From NCBI GenBank assembly GCA_965224415.1, contig CBDCZB010000002.1:124001-188000 (forward strand): 64,000 nucleotides of DNA. The letters are read 5' to 3'. Each line of letters opens with the position of its first letter. Within the stretch, counting starts at the first letter, position 1. The position numbers and the translations under genes are program-made. This document shows, piece after piece, positions 44,001 to 52,503 of this stretch. The notes beneath the pieces were generated by a model that ran no database searches, was not told the origin of the DNA, and saw nothing but the letters and a program-made list of their open reading frames with translations. This DNA is from DAOUJI01 sp965224415. GTDB lineage: Bacteria > Chloroflexota > Dehalococcoidia > Lucifugimonadales > JAGWBF01.

Positions 44001-46593
44001 AGGTGGCCATCGTGGCGCCTCTGATGTTGGTGAAGGTCCCTGTCTTGGACGAGGACTGGGCCCACTGCCACCTCACAATCAGATCCCCGGCATCGTCAGG
44101 GTCAGTCAGAGTTGCCTTTACAGCAACCCCGTCTTTCGGCTGCACCGTGGACAGCGTTACCGTACCCGGCTCGTCCACGTTGAGGACCCTAATCGTTACC
44201 TCCTCCGTGGCGGTACGGGCCGGGCTACCGTCGCTGGCCTGGACGGTTACTGAATACCTGTTGTCCGTGCCATCGTCTGTTGCACTCTCGAAGTTGGGCG
44301 GATTGTTGAACCGGAGCGTGCCATTTGTGATAGTGAAGTCGCCTGCGTCGTCTCCCGCCAACGTCCACGTAACCCGGTCCCTTTCAGGGTCCCTGGCCGT
44401 GAAAACAGCTACCGGGGCCGTGCCGTTCTCAGCGTAAGTCCCAGGGGCGCTTCCGCTGATGACCGGCTTCTCAGGCTCGTCGTCCACTGTGATGGTGACG
44501 GAGATCGTGTCGCTTTCGTTGCTCGGGTCAGTGGCCTTGACCGTGACGGTGTAGCTCCTCTTGGTCTCATAGTCCAGAGCCGCCTTGGTCTGCAACTGGC
44601 CCGAACTCCTCACTATGGAGAAGGAATCCCTATCCCGGCCTTCCAGAGAGTAGGTCAGATTGTCTGTATCGGTTGCGCATTGGTCTTGGTCGGAGAGTGT
44701 ACCTGAAGGGGGGTCACAGTCGTTAGCTGTAACCGCATCTCCTATGTTTTGACCAGAGGGCGTGTTCTCAGCCACGCTCCTGGACGTCGAGCTACTCTGG
44801 TCTCCAGTCCTGTCCTGTTCCTGGTCGGGAAACTTAGGGGCAACGTTAACGTTAGGGCCCTCGTACTGCTGCGTCACGTGTTTGGAAGTCACTTTTGCGG
44901 TTTTGTTTTCACCTTCTCCGTCGGTGTAGGTCGCCATCACAATCAACCTCTCGCCAACGTCGTCATTGTGGGGGGTATAGGTCCTTGATCTGGTGTTCGC
45001 ATCATCTCCATCCCACTGCCACACGACACCGGATATGGAACCGTCAGGGTCGGTAAGCACCGCCGTCAATGGCTGCCCCTGTTGAGGCTGCAACGTGGAC
45101 AGGATTACTGTTCCTGCCTCTTCCGCGTTGGTGACGTTGACGGTCACGTCACGGGAAGCGGTGTTCCCAGTGCTGTCGGTGGCCGTCACCGTAACTTCGT
45201 ATATGTTGTTGGAGTTTGCGTCAGCCTCGGCTTCGAAGTCGGGAGAATCCCTAAAGGTCAACTGACCGCGTGTCCCAGCGGCGTTGCTTATCGCAAACTT
45301 GCTACTGTCGGCGCCCGACAACGACCATCTCACAGGAGTGGCACTGCCGTCCTCCGGATCTGTCGCCGAGTAGGTGGACACGACCTTTGTTGTCTCCTGG
45401 TTCTCAGCGTAGTCTTTGGCCGTGACGCCAGTGGGAGGGTTCGCAACCAGATCCGGCGCAGCGATTAAAGGGGCCTCGTCCACGTCTATGACTGCGATGG
45501 TCACGGTGATGGTGTCTCTCGATTGGTTTTCCTCCGGGGTGGCGATGTCAGCCGGGTCCGTGGCGACGACGTTCACCTCATATTCGTGGTCAGGGTTGGT
45601 CAAATCCTCGTAGTCTATGGAGGCACCCGGGCCCACACTTATCTGGCCTGAACTGTCGATAGTGAAAAAGGCGGCGGCGCCGGCGGTTCCCGCATCGACC
45701 AGAGTATAAGTCAACACGTCTCTGGGGTCGTCGGTGGCCACAACAGGATCACCAACGAGAGTCCCGGGAGCCGAGTTCTCCTCGATGTGTCTATCTAAGC
45801 CGACGTCGTCAAGTATCTTCTCGTCATAAATGTTCCTGAACTCAGGGGGCGTGTTCTCGTATGGCTTCGCCCGCACCGGGTTGGCCGAGACCATGTGCGC
45901 CGTCTTTCCTTCACCTTCCCTGTCGTCGTAGGTGGCTGTGGCGCGCAGGTACATGTCCACGTCATCTTTAGTGGGAGTGTGATTTTTGGTTGTTGCGCCC
46001 GCGATGTTGGCAAAGGTGCCGGTCTTGGATGAGGACCGGGACCACCTCCATTTTGTATTATTCGCCTCTTCGGTCAAGTCGGTCTCATCTGCGGTGATCG
46101 GGAGGGTGTCAACGGGAGCTCCGTCGGAGTCTATCAGCTTGGCTGTCAGTTGAATTCCTTCCTGGGGCTGCAACGCAGACAGAGTCACTTCCCCATCCTC
46201 GTCCACGTTGATCACGTTGACGATCAAGACTTGGGGGGTAGGGGGTAGCGAACCGTCGGCGGCTTGCACCGTCACGTTGTAGACGTTGTTGGTGTCGGCG
46301 TCCTGAGCGTCCTCGTAGTCGGGCGTCCTCTCGAAAGTAAGCGCTCCGCCGTCTATGGAAAAGTCAAGAGCATCGTCCCCCGACAACGTCCACTGGATTC
46401 CGTGTCCCTCGGGGTCCACGGCCGTGAAGGCCGCCACGGCATCCTCGCGGCCCTCCTCGTAGTTTATCTGCTCCGGAGCCGTCCGGGCGTGCGCATAGTC
46501 ATACAAACCAGACGACAGCAGGAAAAGGGCCAGCATGACCCCGATTAGGAGACCTACTTTTGCGATTACTGAGAAAGACATTATGTTATGCAT
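41047..46593 (-). CDS. Giant exported cadherin-like protein with C-terminal EF-hand
   Basis: The 1,848-residue protein has a signal peptide (hydrophobic VGLLIGVMLALFLLSSGLY, cleavage after AHA near residue 36). Repeated cadherin-type domains follow, with YAENGTAPVAVFTARDPE, DGDDAL/LSGDDA, DYETKRSYTVTVKATDPS and DVDE-like calcium motifs. They alternate with Ig-like units (TDPDG...W.W.RS..GTTGW..I.GATSATYTP, ..YLRATATY.D). The last three such units repeat in close succession at about 1560-1790. The C-terminus holds a canonical EF-hand loop, DANDNGQIDSDE, then a short helix (LTLIQSYF), much like half a dockerin. AGGTGAT precedes the ATG. It is an extracellular, calcium-bound adhesin or matrix protein by fold; the end may dock to a partner. 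Confidence 0.88.
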   Translation of the reverse strand: MHNIMSFSVIAKVGLLIGVMLALFLLSSGLYDYAHARTAPEQINYEEGREDAVAAFTAVDPEGHGIQWTLSGDDALDFSIDGGALTFERTPDYEDAQDADTNNVYNVTVQAADGSLPPTPQVLIVNVINVDEDGEVTLSALQPQEGIQLTAKLIDSDGAPVDTLPITADETDLTEEANNTKWRWSRSSSKTGTFANIAGATTKNHTPTKDDVDMYLRATATYDDREGEGKTAHMVSANPVRAKPYENTPPEFRNIYDEKILDDVGLDRHIEENSAPGTLVGDPVVATDDPRDVLTYTLVDAGTAGAAAFFTIDSSGQISVGPGASIDYEDLTNPDHEYEVNVVATDPADIATPEENQSRDTITVTIAVIDVDEAPLIAAPDLVANPPTGVTAKDYAENQETTKVVSTYSATDPEDGSATPVRWSLSGADSSKFAISNAAGTRGQLTFRDSPDFEAEADANSNNIYEVTVTATDSTGNTASRDVTVNVTNAEEAGTVILSTLQPQQGQPLTAVLTDPDGSISGVVWQWDGDDANTRSRTYTPHNDDVGERLIVMATYTDGEGENKTAKVTSKHVTQQYEGPNVNVAPKFPDQEQDRTGDQSSSTSRSVAENTPSGQNIGDAVTANDCDPPSGTLSDQDQCATDTDNLTYSLEGRDRDSFSIVRSSGQLQTKAALDYETKRSYTVTVKATDPSNESDTISVTITVDDEPEKPVISGSAPGTYAENGTAPVAVFTARDPERDRVTWTLAGDDAGDFTITNGTLRFNNPPNFESATDDGTDNRYSVTVQASDGSPARTATEEVTIRVLNVDEPGTVTLSTVQPKDGVAVKATLTDPDDAGDLIVRWQWAQSSSKTGTFTNIRGATMATFIPGDNPATDIVEEPNYAGKYLRATATYKDDQSDRVTKTAFKVSTNAVLKEDYKNQAPVFRDQDPDTPNVQNMTTTRSIPETAAPRSAVGAPVAATDMGETRLEVLTYTLLNDGDSTSFSIDRRTGQIRVVQGLDHEMKPTYTVKVAATDPGDLPAKITVMINVTNVDEAPTITAPTGTEGLMSKDHAEKTPVDTAVSTYRANDPEDSDTDLKWSLSGNDADLFCIGNNDGTPNIPRGELQFKAIPNFEAPMDAGHNNRYNVTVVVTDSRGNTATRDVVVTVTNDEEAGTVTLSTVQPEDGIRLSAVLNDPDGRTSSVKWQWWRATDTVSTAPDHEGDTGWTKIDRATSATYQPVAADQQRFLRVTVTYKDRQSTTEDKTASQASAKVVQGPDTNNKPPEFPDRDPNKAGDQKDQTREVKEDAVYGAELPATPGEVGDPVTAVDCDGAAVCADSTDGTENPDNLTYSLGGTDSASFTIVRSSGQIQVAPGVRLDYEMKQTYTVTVTATDPSFTGTNPSNARDTITVTITVTNVNEPPTLSKRALVISGQSNVDHPENDRTTVATYTGAGPQATRVSWSLLGDDAGDFSISGGRLTFRSTPNYESPADRNTDNSYHVTIRAAGGGFTVTRAVTVRVTNVDEDGAVSLSSTRASVGVELTATLTDPDGRSGDTPPITGTATDLTDDAAWIWEKSPDGSTGWASISGANSSAYTPDTDDVGSYLRATANYTDGEGFGKSEQDETGRVTAVRPDGRVSLSSSRPEVGLGLTASLTDPDGGVTGLTWQWARSPDGTTGWGDIFGATSATYTPDAADLGDYLRATATYDDAEASGQSAERVSGVVIAVQPDGTVTLSSTQPAVGTAVTATLNDPDGSVSGLTWQWARSPNGTTGWTNISGATSDAYLPVAADDGMYLRATARYTDAQASGQTASVVSGSVGVEVDIVDEYDANDNGQIDSDEILQAVQDYFNDDLTVPEILTLIQSYFAN

Positions 46594-46642
46594 CTATCAC
46601 CTGATTTCATGGCGCCGATATTCGGCGGACAACAATCCATCT

Positions 46643-46672
46643 ATTCTTGCCTTATAGAGGAACCTCTGTCAA
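46643..46672 (-). promoter_or_regulatory. Candidate promoter of the giant cadherin gene
   Basis: On the minus strand a perfect TTGACA (46672-46667) is followed after 18 bp by AAGAAT (46648-46643), about 50 bp upstream of the ATG at 46593. Confidence 0.5.
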
Positions 46673-46731
46673 CGTGACAGGCGTAAGGATTCGACGAAAA
46701 CGGGCGTCCCATGAAGGGCTTGAGGTCAATC

Positions 46732-46951
46732 CCCAGCGGCTAATCTTCTTCCGCTGGGCGGGAAGGGATAGGCATTGTCTATTATCAAGGCAATACCCCG
46801 CTTACTTCCCTGCAGGGTCTTTCGATTGTACCCGCTTCTCCTATTCGGCTTATCCCTAACAGGCCTTTCCCCCCTCATCCTAGCCTTCTCCCGCCAGTGG
46901 AGAAGGGACAATGCCCCCTCGCCCTTGACGGGAGAGGGTTGGGGTGAGGGT
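46732..46951. repeat. Small hairpin and REP-like inverted pair
   Basis: CCCAGCGG at 46732-46739 pairs with 46751-46758. At 46870-46951 a CCCTCATCC...CTTCTCCCGCC segment is followed by its degenerate inverse (GACGGGAGAGGG then TTGGGGTGAGGG). This resembles dispersed intergenic repeats of the CCCTCTCCC/GGGAGAGGG kind found in many bacteria. No gene lies between 46594 and 47068. Confidence 0.55.
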
Positions 46952-47068
46952 GAATAATCGAATGACCCTGTACTTCCCTGCGGGTGCACTGGAATCCCCA
47001 CGGTCTCCCTGCTAGAATGAAACTAGCGATACGGACAGTCCGATATGTGCACCGTTGGCCCGGCCCAT

Positions 47069-47143
47069 GCCCCTGTAGCTCAGCCTGGATAGAGCGGCGG
47101 CGTCCTAAGTCGCGCGTCGGGGGTTCGAGTCCCTCCAGGGGTA
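47069..47143 (+). tRNA. tRNA-Arg (anticodon CCU)
   Basis: A full cloverleaf is readable: acceptor GCCCCTG/CAGGGGT, D-stem GCTC/GAGC, anticodon stem GCGGC/GTCGC with loop GTCCTAA (CCT at 47104-47106), T-stem GGGGG/CCCTC with loop TTCGAGT, discriminator A. The CCA end is encoded at 47144-47146. Position 32 is G, which is unusual. It decodes AGG. Confidence 0.93.
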
Positions 47144-47149
47144 CCATAT

Positions 47150-47222
47150 AGGAGCGTAGCTCAGTTGGTAGAGCGCCGGTCTCCAAAACCGGATGTCGGG
47201 GGTTCGAGTCCTCCCGCTCCTG
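47150..47222 (+). tRNA. tRNA-Trp (anticodon CCA)
   Basis: The cloverleaf has acceptor AGGAGCG/CGCTCCT, D-stem GCTC/GAGC, anticodon stem CCGGT/ACCGG with loop CTCCAAA, T-stem GGGGG/CCTCC with loop TTCGAGT, and discriminator G. CCA is encoded at 47223-47225. It starts 3 bp after the CCA of tRNA-Arg, so the two are one transcript. Confidence 0.95.
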
Positions 47223-47235
47223 CCAGACAACAGTC

Positions 47236-47265
47236 GTAGGGGGCGACCGGCCGGTCGCCCCCTAC
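47236..47265. terminator. Perfect 30-bp palindrome after the tRNA pair
   Basis: GTAGGGGGCGACCGG is followed directly by its reverse complement. It lies 10 bp after the tRNA-Trp CCA and before the leftward RNase D gene, so it can end both transcripts. It shares its GGGGGCGACC core with the hairpin at 40987-41019. Confidence 0.7.
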
Positions 47266-47313
47266 CTTACGCTGGCGATTCCAAAAGGCCTCCGCCGGAC
47301 TGGCGGGTTGCGC

Positions 47314-48462
47314 TCATAGGTTGGCGACCAGCTTTCCCAGGGAGGCCCCAAACTCCCCAGTCTGCCATGCCCGCACGTCCGGGCCAGCTATCTCCTCCTC
47401 CAGCGATTGGGGCAGCCGGGCTATCCGCTCCAGGCTGACGGCTGGCCAGACCAAAGGGGGGTCTATGCCCAAAGCAGCGCCCTTGTCCGCCCGCCAGTCC
47501 TTCAGCTTCTGGAGCCGTGCGGCGACCTGGTCCCGTTCCCAAGGCCCCAGCCGGGGCGTGTCCGGCTTCCCACGTTTGGGAAGCCTCACCGGACCCTCCT
47601 TCAATCCTTCGTGGATGGCCGCACGGAGACGCCCCATGTCTGAGCCGCGCCCGAACCGTCCCAGCCCCCCTACTGCGGCAAGGTCCCGCTCAGGAGAGGC
47701 TGCCAATTCCACCAGCTTCCCGTTTGGTATTATCTTGAACGGAGGCGTATTCCGCCTCAGGGCTTCCTGCTCCCTGAACCGGTGCAATGAGCGGAGGACG
47801 GCCAGTCCCCGGAGGTCCAGCGCCGAACGTCCTTTGACTGAAAGGAAGGCCCACTCAGGGTCGGGCAACTGGCTGCGCACCCGGCTTAGACGCTCACATT
47901 CCTCTTTAACCCACTCCAGCCTGGAGAGCTTGGTTAGGTTCGCAGCAAGCTCGTCCCTGAGCACCGCCAGATGCCGGACGTCGTCCGCAGCATACTCCAA
48001 CGACTCGCCGCTCAACGGACGCCTGGTCCAGTCCGACCTCTGCATGCTCTTGGTCTTGGTCAACTCTATGCCCAGATGCTCTTTGAGGACCGCCGCCAGT
48101 CCCAACCTGGCGGAGCCCAGAAACGCAGAGGCGATGCTGGTGTCAAACAACGGCGCTACGTGGAATCCCCAGTCACGGTCCAGGCTGCGGATGTCGTAGT
48201 CCGCCGAATGCATGACCTTCTCCACCCTGCCGTCAGCCATCAGCCTCCCCAAAGGACTCATATCTTCGATGGCCAGAGGATCGATAATGTACACCGACCC
48301 AGCAACGGCAAGCTGGACCAGGCATATATGCTCGGGGTGCCTGTGAAACCCGTTGGACTCCAGGTCCACGGCTACACGGGGGTGATCGGAGGCCCGACGC
48401 ACTGCCTCGGCCAATCCGGCAGCCGTGGTCACCACCTCTACGGACGCGGAGCTATGTCCCAT
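47314..48462 (-). CDS. rnd: Ribonuclease D
   Basis: The 382-residue 3'-5' exoribonuclease trims tRNA 3' ends. The DEDDy catalytic set is visible: VAVDLESNGF (Asp and Glu, about residues 32-34), HSADYDIRSL (Asp, about 86-90) and the closing Y and D in YAADDVRHLAVL (about 157-161). HRDC-type helical regions follow (about 210-290 and 300-375), as in RNase D, which at about 375 residues is the same length. It is convergent with the tRNA-Arg/tRNA-Trp pair, its probable substrates in function though not necessarily in regulation. The start at 48462 is the first ATG and fits the family N-terminus. Confidence 0.92.
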   Translation of the reverse strand: MGHSSASVEVVTTAAGLAEAVRRASDHPRVAVDLESNGFHRHPEHICLVQLAVAGSVYIIDPLAIEDMSPLGRLMADGRVEKVMHSADYDIRSLDRDWGFHVAPLFDTSIASAFLGSARLGLAAVLKEHLGIELTKTKSMQRSDWTRRPLSGESLEYAADDVRHLAVLRDELAANLTKLSRLEWVKEECERLSRVRSQLPDPEWAFLSVKGRSALDLRGLAVLRSLHRFREQEALRRNTPPFKIIPNGKLVELAASPERDLAAVGGLGRFGRGSDMGRLRAAIHEGLKEGPVRLPKRGKPDTPRLGPWERDQVAARLQKLKDWRADKGAALGIDPPLVWPAVSLERIARLPQSLEEEIAGPDVRAWQTGEFGASLGKLVANL

Positions 48463-48619
48463 AGGACCTCGAGCCAGTGGGGTTACGCGTGGGCGTCGCC
48501 GGGTTACGCAGTGAGTCGGAGCTGCCGGGGCAGAGGTAGTTTTGACGCGTCAGGGGCAACAAGATATACTCCTCAGGCTGCACATCAGGCAAGGTTCATG
48601 GATATGAAGGAGGCTAAAC

Positions 48620-49804
48620 GTGAAATTCGGCATTGCCCATCTTAATGCCAACTGGCATGACTGGGATAGACACCTGGCTGCTGATTACTCCAAAGATCCC
48701 GAGACGCCTGACCATCAACTGACCACCGAGACCTTTCAACTCACCGACCTGGCTGAGGACTTGGGCTTCGACTCGGTCTGGTCTCCGGAGCACCACTTCG
48801 ACCCCTACTGCATGGCCCCGGACTGCTTGCAGCTAATCTCCTACTACGCGGGAAGAAACCCGAAGCTGGACGTTGCCACCATGGTCGTAGTGCTGCCCTG
48901 GCATGACCCGGTGCGGGTGGCCGAGCAGATAGCCTTAGTGGACATTATGTTGGGAGACGACCGGGAATTCATCATAGGGTTTGGTCGCGGCCTTGCCAGG
49001 TACGAGTTCGAGCGGTTCCGCATACCCATGGACACCTCCCGCGAGCGGTTCCGGGAAGCCTTCGAGATAATCAGGCTGGGGCTCACCGAGAACTCCTTCT
49101 CCTACGACGGCAAGTTCTTCCAAATTCCGGAGACGGTGATACGCCCCGCCCCCCGGTCCAAGAACCTGATGGACAAGGTGTACATCTCATCGGTGACGCC
49201 TCCCAGCATTGAGACGGCTGCCCAGCTGGGCGCCGGGCTGATGATCATTCCCCAGAAGCCGTGGGACGACCACATCGCCGACCTGAAGTTCTACAACCGC
49301 ACCCGCGGCGAAGCCGGCATGAAACCCAGGAACCCGGTAGTGGGCGTGTTCATGTACTGCGCAGAGACTGAGGACGAGGCGGAAGAGGGTTACAGCCGGT
49401 GGATGGCCGGATTCAACTACTCGGCCACCAAACACTATGAGTTCGACGACCCCGAACACTTTAAGGCCACGTCTGGATACGAGCAGTATGGGGCGGACGC
49501 TCCGGTGCCCAACGAGGCCGACCCTCCATCCTCCCACGAGCAAGCCGCGTCCGACCGGGCGGCTTTCCACTCGCTGGAAGAGACGGAACGCCTCCGAGCC
49601 GAGGCCGGCACCTGCATCGGCACCCCGGAGCAGTGCATAGCCAAGATAAAGCTGGCTATCGAGACCACTTCGCCCATGCACATGTTCGGGTTCGCCCGCT
49701 ACGGCGGCATGCCCATGGAGAAGGCCAGGAAGAGCATGGAACTCTTCGCCAAGGAAGTGCTTCCCGAAGTCAAGAAGTTGGGCATCGCCGAGCCCATCGT
49801 GTAG
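48620..49804 (+). CDS. Luciferase-like flavin-dependent monooxygenase, 394 aa
   Basis: This TIM-barrel LLM-class protein uses reduced flavin and oxygen on an unknown organic substrate. The opening strand KFGIAHLNANW is followed by LGFDSVWSPEHHFDPYC (about residues 49-65), LDVATMVVVLPWHDPVRVAE, FIIGFGRGLARYEFERFRIP and AFEIIRLGLTE, all family landmarks. The C-terminal GTPEQCIAKI and MHMFGFARYGGMP segments close the barrel. The GTG at 48620 has GAAGGAGG upstream. It stands alone with its own terminator downstream (49842-49880). Groups of such enzymes are expanded in SAR202-type Chloroflexota, where they are proposed to oxidise recalcitrant organics; the role here is inference. Confidence 0.9.
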   Translation: MKFGIAHLNANWHDWDRHLAADYSKDPETPDHQLTTETFQLTDLAEDLGFDSVWSPEHHFDPYCMAPDCLQLISYYAGRNPKLDVATMVVVLPWHDPVRVAEQIALVDIMLGDDREFIIGFGRGLARYEFERFRIPMDTSRERFREAFEIIRLGLTENSFSYDGKFFQIPETVIRPAPRSKNLMDKVYISSVTPPSIETAAQLGAGLMIIPQKPWDDHIADLKFYNRTRGEAGMKPRNPVVGVFMYCAETEDEAEEGYSRWMAGFNYSATKHYEFDDPEHFKATSGYEQYGADAPVPNEADPPSSHEQAASDRAAFHSLEETERLRAEAGTCIGTPEQCIAKIKLAIETTSPMHMFGFARYGGMPMEKARKSMELFAKEVLPEVKKLGIAEPIV

Positions 49805-49841
49805 ACCCGCGGAAGCGGCTCTGCGGTCAGACTGAAGACAA

Positions 49842-49880
49842 GGGACCCCCGCCGTTTTACAGGCAGGGGTCTCTCCTTTT
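49842..49880 (+). terminator. Rho-independent terminator after the monooxygenase
   Basis: GGGACCCCCGCC (49842-49853) pairs with GGCAGGGGTCTCT (49862-49874) around an AT-rich loop and is followed by CCTTTT. Confidence 0.8.
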
Positions 49881-50024
49881 GAGCGAAGCCCCCTAAAATG
49901 CGCCTAAGATTAACAATTCCTTGACACCGCGTTGGTATGGTGGCTGTCGTGGTCGTTGGTGAGGTGCGCCCGGGGCATCCACACCGCGACGTGAGGCATC
50001 CACCGAGCGAGGAAGGAGACGAGT

Positions 50025-50450
50025 ATGAGCAAGAAATGGCTGCTGGCCGTCGTCGCCGTGGGGATTCTGGCGGCAGGTCTGAGCGTCGGGGCGGTGTTTG
50101 CCAGAGGTGGACTCAGCGCCGGAGACGGCGATGGGGATTCCCCCAAGAGCACGTTAATATCCAAGGTGGCCTCCATTCTCGAACTCGACGAGGACACTGT
50201 GAGAGACGCCTTCGAGCAGGCCAGGAGTGAGATGGCGGATGAAAGGGTTGAGGCCATGCTCGACGCCAAGGTCGAGAAAGGGCTTATTACCCAGGAGCAA
50301 GCCGATGAGTATCTTGAATGGTTCCAGGACCGGCCAGATGATGGACTAGGTCTGTTCAAAGGCCACGGCCGGGGCGGCTGGAAGCATAAGAAAGGCTTCA
50401 GTTTTTATGACAAGGACAAGTCCAGCTACTCCGGCGTAGACAAGGACTGA
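50025..50450 (+). CDS. Small secreted DUF2680-like protein
   Basis: The 141-residue protein starts at the ATG at 50025 after GAAGGAG. It has a signal peptide (WLLAVVAVGILAAGLSVGAV, cleavage after FAR). A helical domain of about residues 43-105 follows (LISKVASILELDEDTVRDAF, then EQARSEMADERVEAML, then VEKGLITQEQADEYLEWF). Repeats of this LG.DE..V..AF.QA and G.ITQEQAD.Y..W sort occur in small exported bacterial proteins (YckD/DUF2680 group) of unknown role. The tail is Gly/His/Lys-rich (GHGRGGWKHKKGF) and could bind metal or polyanions. It is a single-gene unit followed by its own terminator. Confidence 0.75.
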   Translation: MSKKWLLAVVAVGILAAGLSVGAVFARGGLSAGDGDGDSPKSTLISKVASILELDEDTVRDAFEQARSEMADERVEAMLDAKVEKGLITQEQADEYLEWFQDRPDDGLGLFKGHGRGGWKHKKGFSFYDKDKSSYSGVDKD

Positions 50451-50492
50451 TCGACCGAGTAACCAGCTTAAGTCATCGGTGGGAGCAACAGA

Positions 50493-50526
50493 ACGGGACG
50501 GGCCACGCGGCTCGTCCCGTCTCTTT
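50493..50526 (+). terminator. Rho-independent terminator after the small secreted protein
   Basis: ACGGGACG (50493-50500) pairs with CGTCCCGT (50513-50520), with an inner GCC/GGC pairing, followed by CTCTTTG. Confidence 0.75.
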
Positions 50527-50647
50527 GTGGCTGCCTACGCTCGTGCAGAGATTGGGGTAAAGGTATATTATGGTGCGGCAAATCAGAGATAGGCTCGTGC
50601 CGTCTCTGTTACAAGGCAGCGTCGGAACGGCTTGAGGAGGAAGAGGC

Positions 50648-51466
50648 ATGGAAGTCATAGACGCCCACCAGCACATCGGAGACCTGAGCAACATTCTGGG
50701 AGACGGAGGCTCCGGCGGGTCATCGTTGGGGCTGCAAGAAGAGCAGCAGAGGCGAGCGGCCGGTCTTAAGGCCCAGGGCATCGACTGGGCGGTGATACAG
50801 CCCGCCCACGGCTACCTCAAGCCCGACGGCATCAAGGACACCATGCGAGTCAACGACGGAGTGGCGGAGTACCGCAATATGGACCCCGCCCATTTCGGCA
50901 TTGCCGCCGGCACCGTGGAACCCACTCACGGCGAACGGAGCCTGGAGGAAATCGACCGGATCAAGCAGGAACTGAAGCTGGAAGCCGTTAGCTGGCACCA
51001 CCGGTTTCAGGGATGCTTCATTGACAATGTGTGGATGCGGCCCATTCTCAGGCGCATGTCGGACCTAGGCCTGGCGGCCATCTTCCACACCAACTCCGAG
51101 TCGGGCTTGGAGGCCCCCTGGAGGCTTCAGAAGCTGGCCCAGGAGTTCCCCGACATGAACTTCCTGGCTCTGGACGCCTTCTTCACCCACGGCGGCACCC
51201 AATACCTTGAGTACTTGGCCGAGCTTACTCCCAACGTGGTGTGGGACGTGGGAGGCCCGACCCGCATATCCATCGACAGCTGGGTGAAGAACCACGGGTC
51301 GAGGAATATAACCTTCGCTGTGGGTCCGTCATACGCTGACCGGCCCAATCCCAAGAGGCCCCAGATTCTGGACGAGATACTGGAGGCCCCCATCAGCGAC
51401 GAGGACAAGGGGAACATACTCCACGGGAACATCCGGCGCGTGTTCGGCCTGGAGGGCGGGAACTAG
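50648..51466 (+). CDS. Metal-dependent amidohydrolase (amidohydrolase 2 family)
   Basis: The 272-residue TIM-barrel hydrolase or decarboxylase opens with the metal-binding H-x-H in VIDAHQHIGD (residues 6-8). Further metal and active-site candidates are HHRFQG (about 117-122), the His in IFHTNSESG (about 144) and the Asp in VGPSYADRPNPKR near the end. The AMIDOHYDROLASE_2 group includes aromatic-acid decarboxylases and lactonases; the substrate is not predictable. The ATG has GAGGAGGAAGAGG upstream. It ends by overlapping the convergent DUF5666-like gene by 4 bp. Confidence 0.85.
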   Translation: MEVIDAHQHIGDLSNILGDGGSGGSSLGLQEEQQRRAAGLKAQGIDWAVIQPAHGYLKPDGIKDTMRVNDGVAEYRNMDPAHFGIAAGTVEPTHGERSLEEIDRIKQELKLEAVSWHHRFQGCFIDNVWMRPILRRMSDLGLAAIFHTNSESGLEAPWRLQKLAQEFPDMNFLALDAFFTHGGTQYLEYLAELTPNVVWDVGGPTRISIDSWVKNHGSRNITFAVGPSYADRPNPKRPQILDEILEAPISDEDKGNILHGNIRRVFGLEGGN

Positions 51467-52482
51467 CGGACACCCTCGGGTTGGCCGAATCCTCCCAGTC
51501 CGCCGCCAAATCCAATCGCTCTTCCGAAACCGCCTCCAAGGGGCAGTCCGCTCCCCTCTGGCACTATGGTGACGCTGATCGCTTCCGCTGAACCGTCGTC
51601 CTTGGGTTCAACAGAAACCACCACGGTCAGACCGGCGGTGAGGTTTTCCAAATCACCCTCGTTCCCTGAGATGACTGTGACAACCAAGTCATCCCCGGCT
51701 GCGACTTCAATGGGACCGATTGGTGTGTTAACGCCCAGAACTCCACCCTCCAAGGACTCTATGACCCCAGTCAGGCGGCCTGCCGCTGCCGCCCCGCGGA
51801 GCGCTAGACCTGCGTTTGGCCGTTGACCACCGCCGCCCGCCCCACCGAAAGCTCCCTGGCCGACGCCAAGTCCCCCCAACCGACCGCCAACTCCAGATCC
51901 CACGGACAAATCGACGCCCTCGGGCAGCACGAAAACGTTGGCGGCGTCCATCGAGCCGTCGTCATTGGGTTCCACCACTAGCCTAACTTGGACACCGGTT
52001 GTCAGGTCGTCCAATGTCCCCTCTTCTTCCGAGAGTACGGTTACGACTGTGTTATCCCCTACCGTGGCTTGAAGGGGTCCGACAGGAGTGTCCAAGGCCA
52101 AAACACCACCGTCCTTGGACTCCACCACTTCTGTCAGCGAGCTGCCGAAAACTCCGCCGGTTTGCTCCGGCTGACCTCTGACAGCCCCGCCTTGTTGCGC
52201 TAATTGCCGCTGTAGTTGTTGAAGTTCGGCCTGGAGTTCTTCAGGCTCCGCCTCACCGGCCTGAACCCTTTGTCCCAGCTCCTGGAGACTCTGCACGGAG
52301 GGCGCATCTCCCTCGACCGGACCGCTGATCAATCCGGCGCCCGGTTGGGGAAGCGCCGCAGGGGACATGGTGAGATTTTCGCTCTCCTCATCCGAAGGCA
52401 AAAACACAATTAGAATCCCGCCTAGACCACCGCCAAGGAGCAATGCCGCTATGAACAGAAATAAGAAAATCCTATTGGGCAC
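51463..52482 (-). CDS. Membrane-anchored protein with two DUF5666-like domains
   Basis: The 339-residue protein has an N-terminal membrane anchor (FLFLFIAALLLGGGLGGILI) followed by a short Gln/Glu-rich helix (LQELGQRVQAGEAEPEELQA). Two ~75-residue beta repeats come next: VVESKDGGVLALDTPVGPLQ...VVTVLSEEEGTLDDLTTGVQV (about 115-200) and VIESLEGGVLGVNTPIGPIE...VVTVISGNEGDLENLTAGLTV (about 240-320). Gly-rich linkers join them. The repeats resemble DUF5666 domains, small barrels common in exported proteins. It is the last gene of the leftward export operon, 21 bp after the permease, so it may be an accessory periplasmic part of that system. Confidence 0.7.
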   Translation of the reverse strand: MPNRIFLFLFIAALLLGGGLGGILIVFLPSDEESENLTMSPAALPQPGAGLISGPVEGDAPSVQSLQELGQRVQAGEAEPEELQAELQQLQRQLAQQGGAVRGQPEQTGGVFGSSLTEVVESKDGGVLALDTPVGPLQATVGDNTVVTVLSEEEGTLDDLTTGVQVRLVVEPNDDGSMDAANVFVLPEGVDLSVGSGVGGRLGGLGVGQGAFGGAGGGGQRPNAGLALRGAAAAGRLTGVIESLEGGVLGVNTPIGPIEVAAGDDLVVTVISGNEGDLENLTAGLTVVVSVEPKDDGSAEAISVTIVPEGSGLPLGGGFGRAIGFGGGLGGFGQPEGVR

Positions 52483-52503
52483 GTGTTCCTCCTACAGTAA
52501 GTC

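Noticed and set aside
47193..47438. Plus-strand small gene after tRNA-Trp
   Set aside because: It begins inside the tRNA and runs through the perfect palindrome into the antisense of RNase D.
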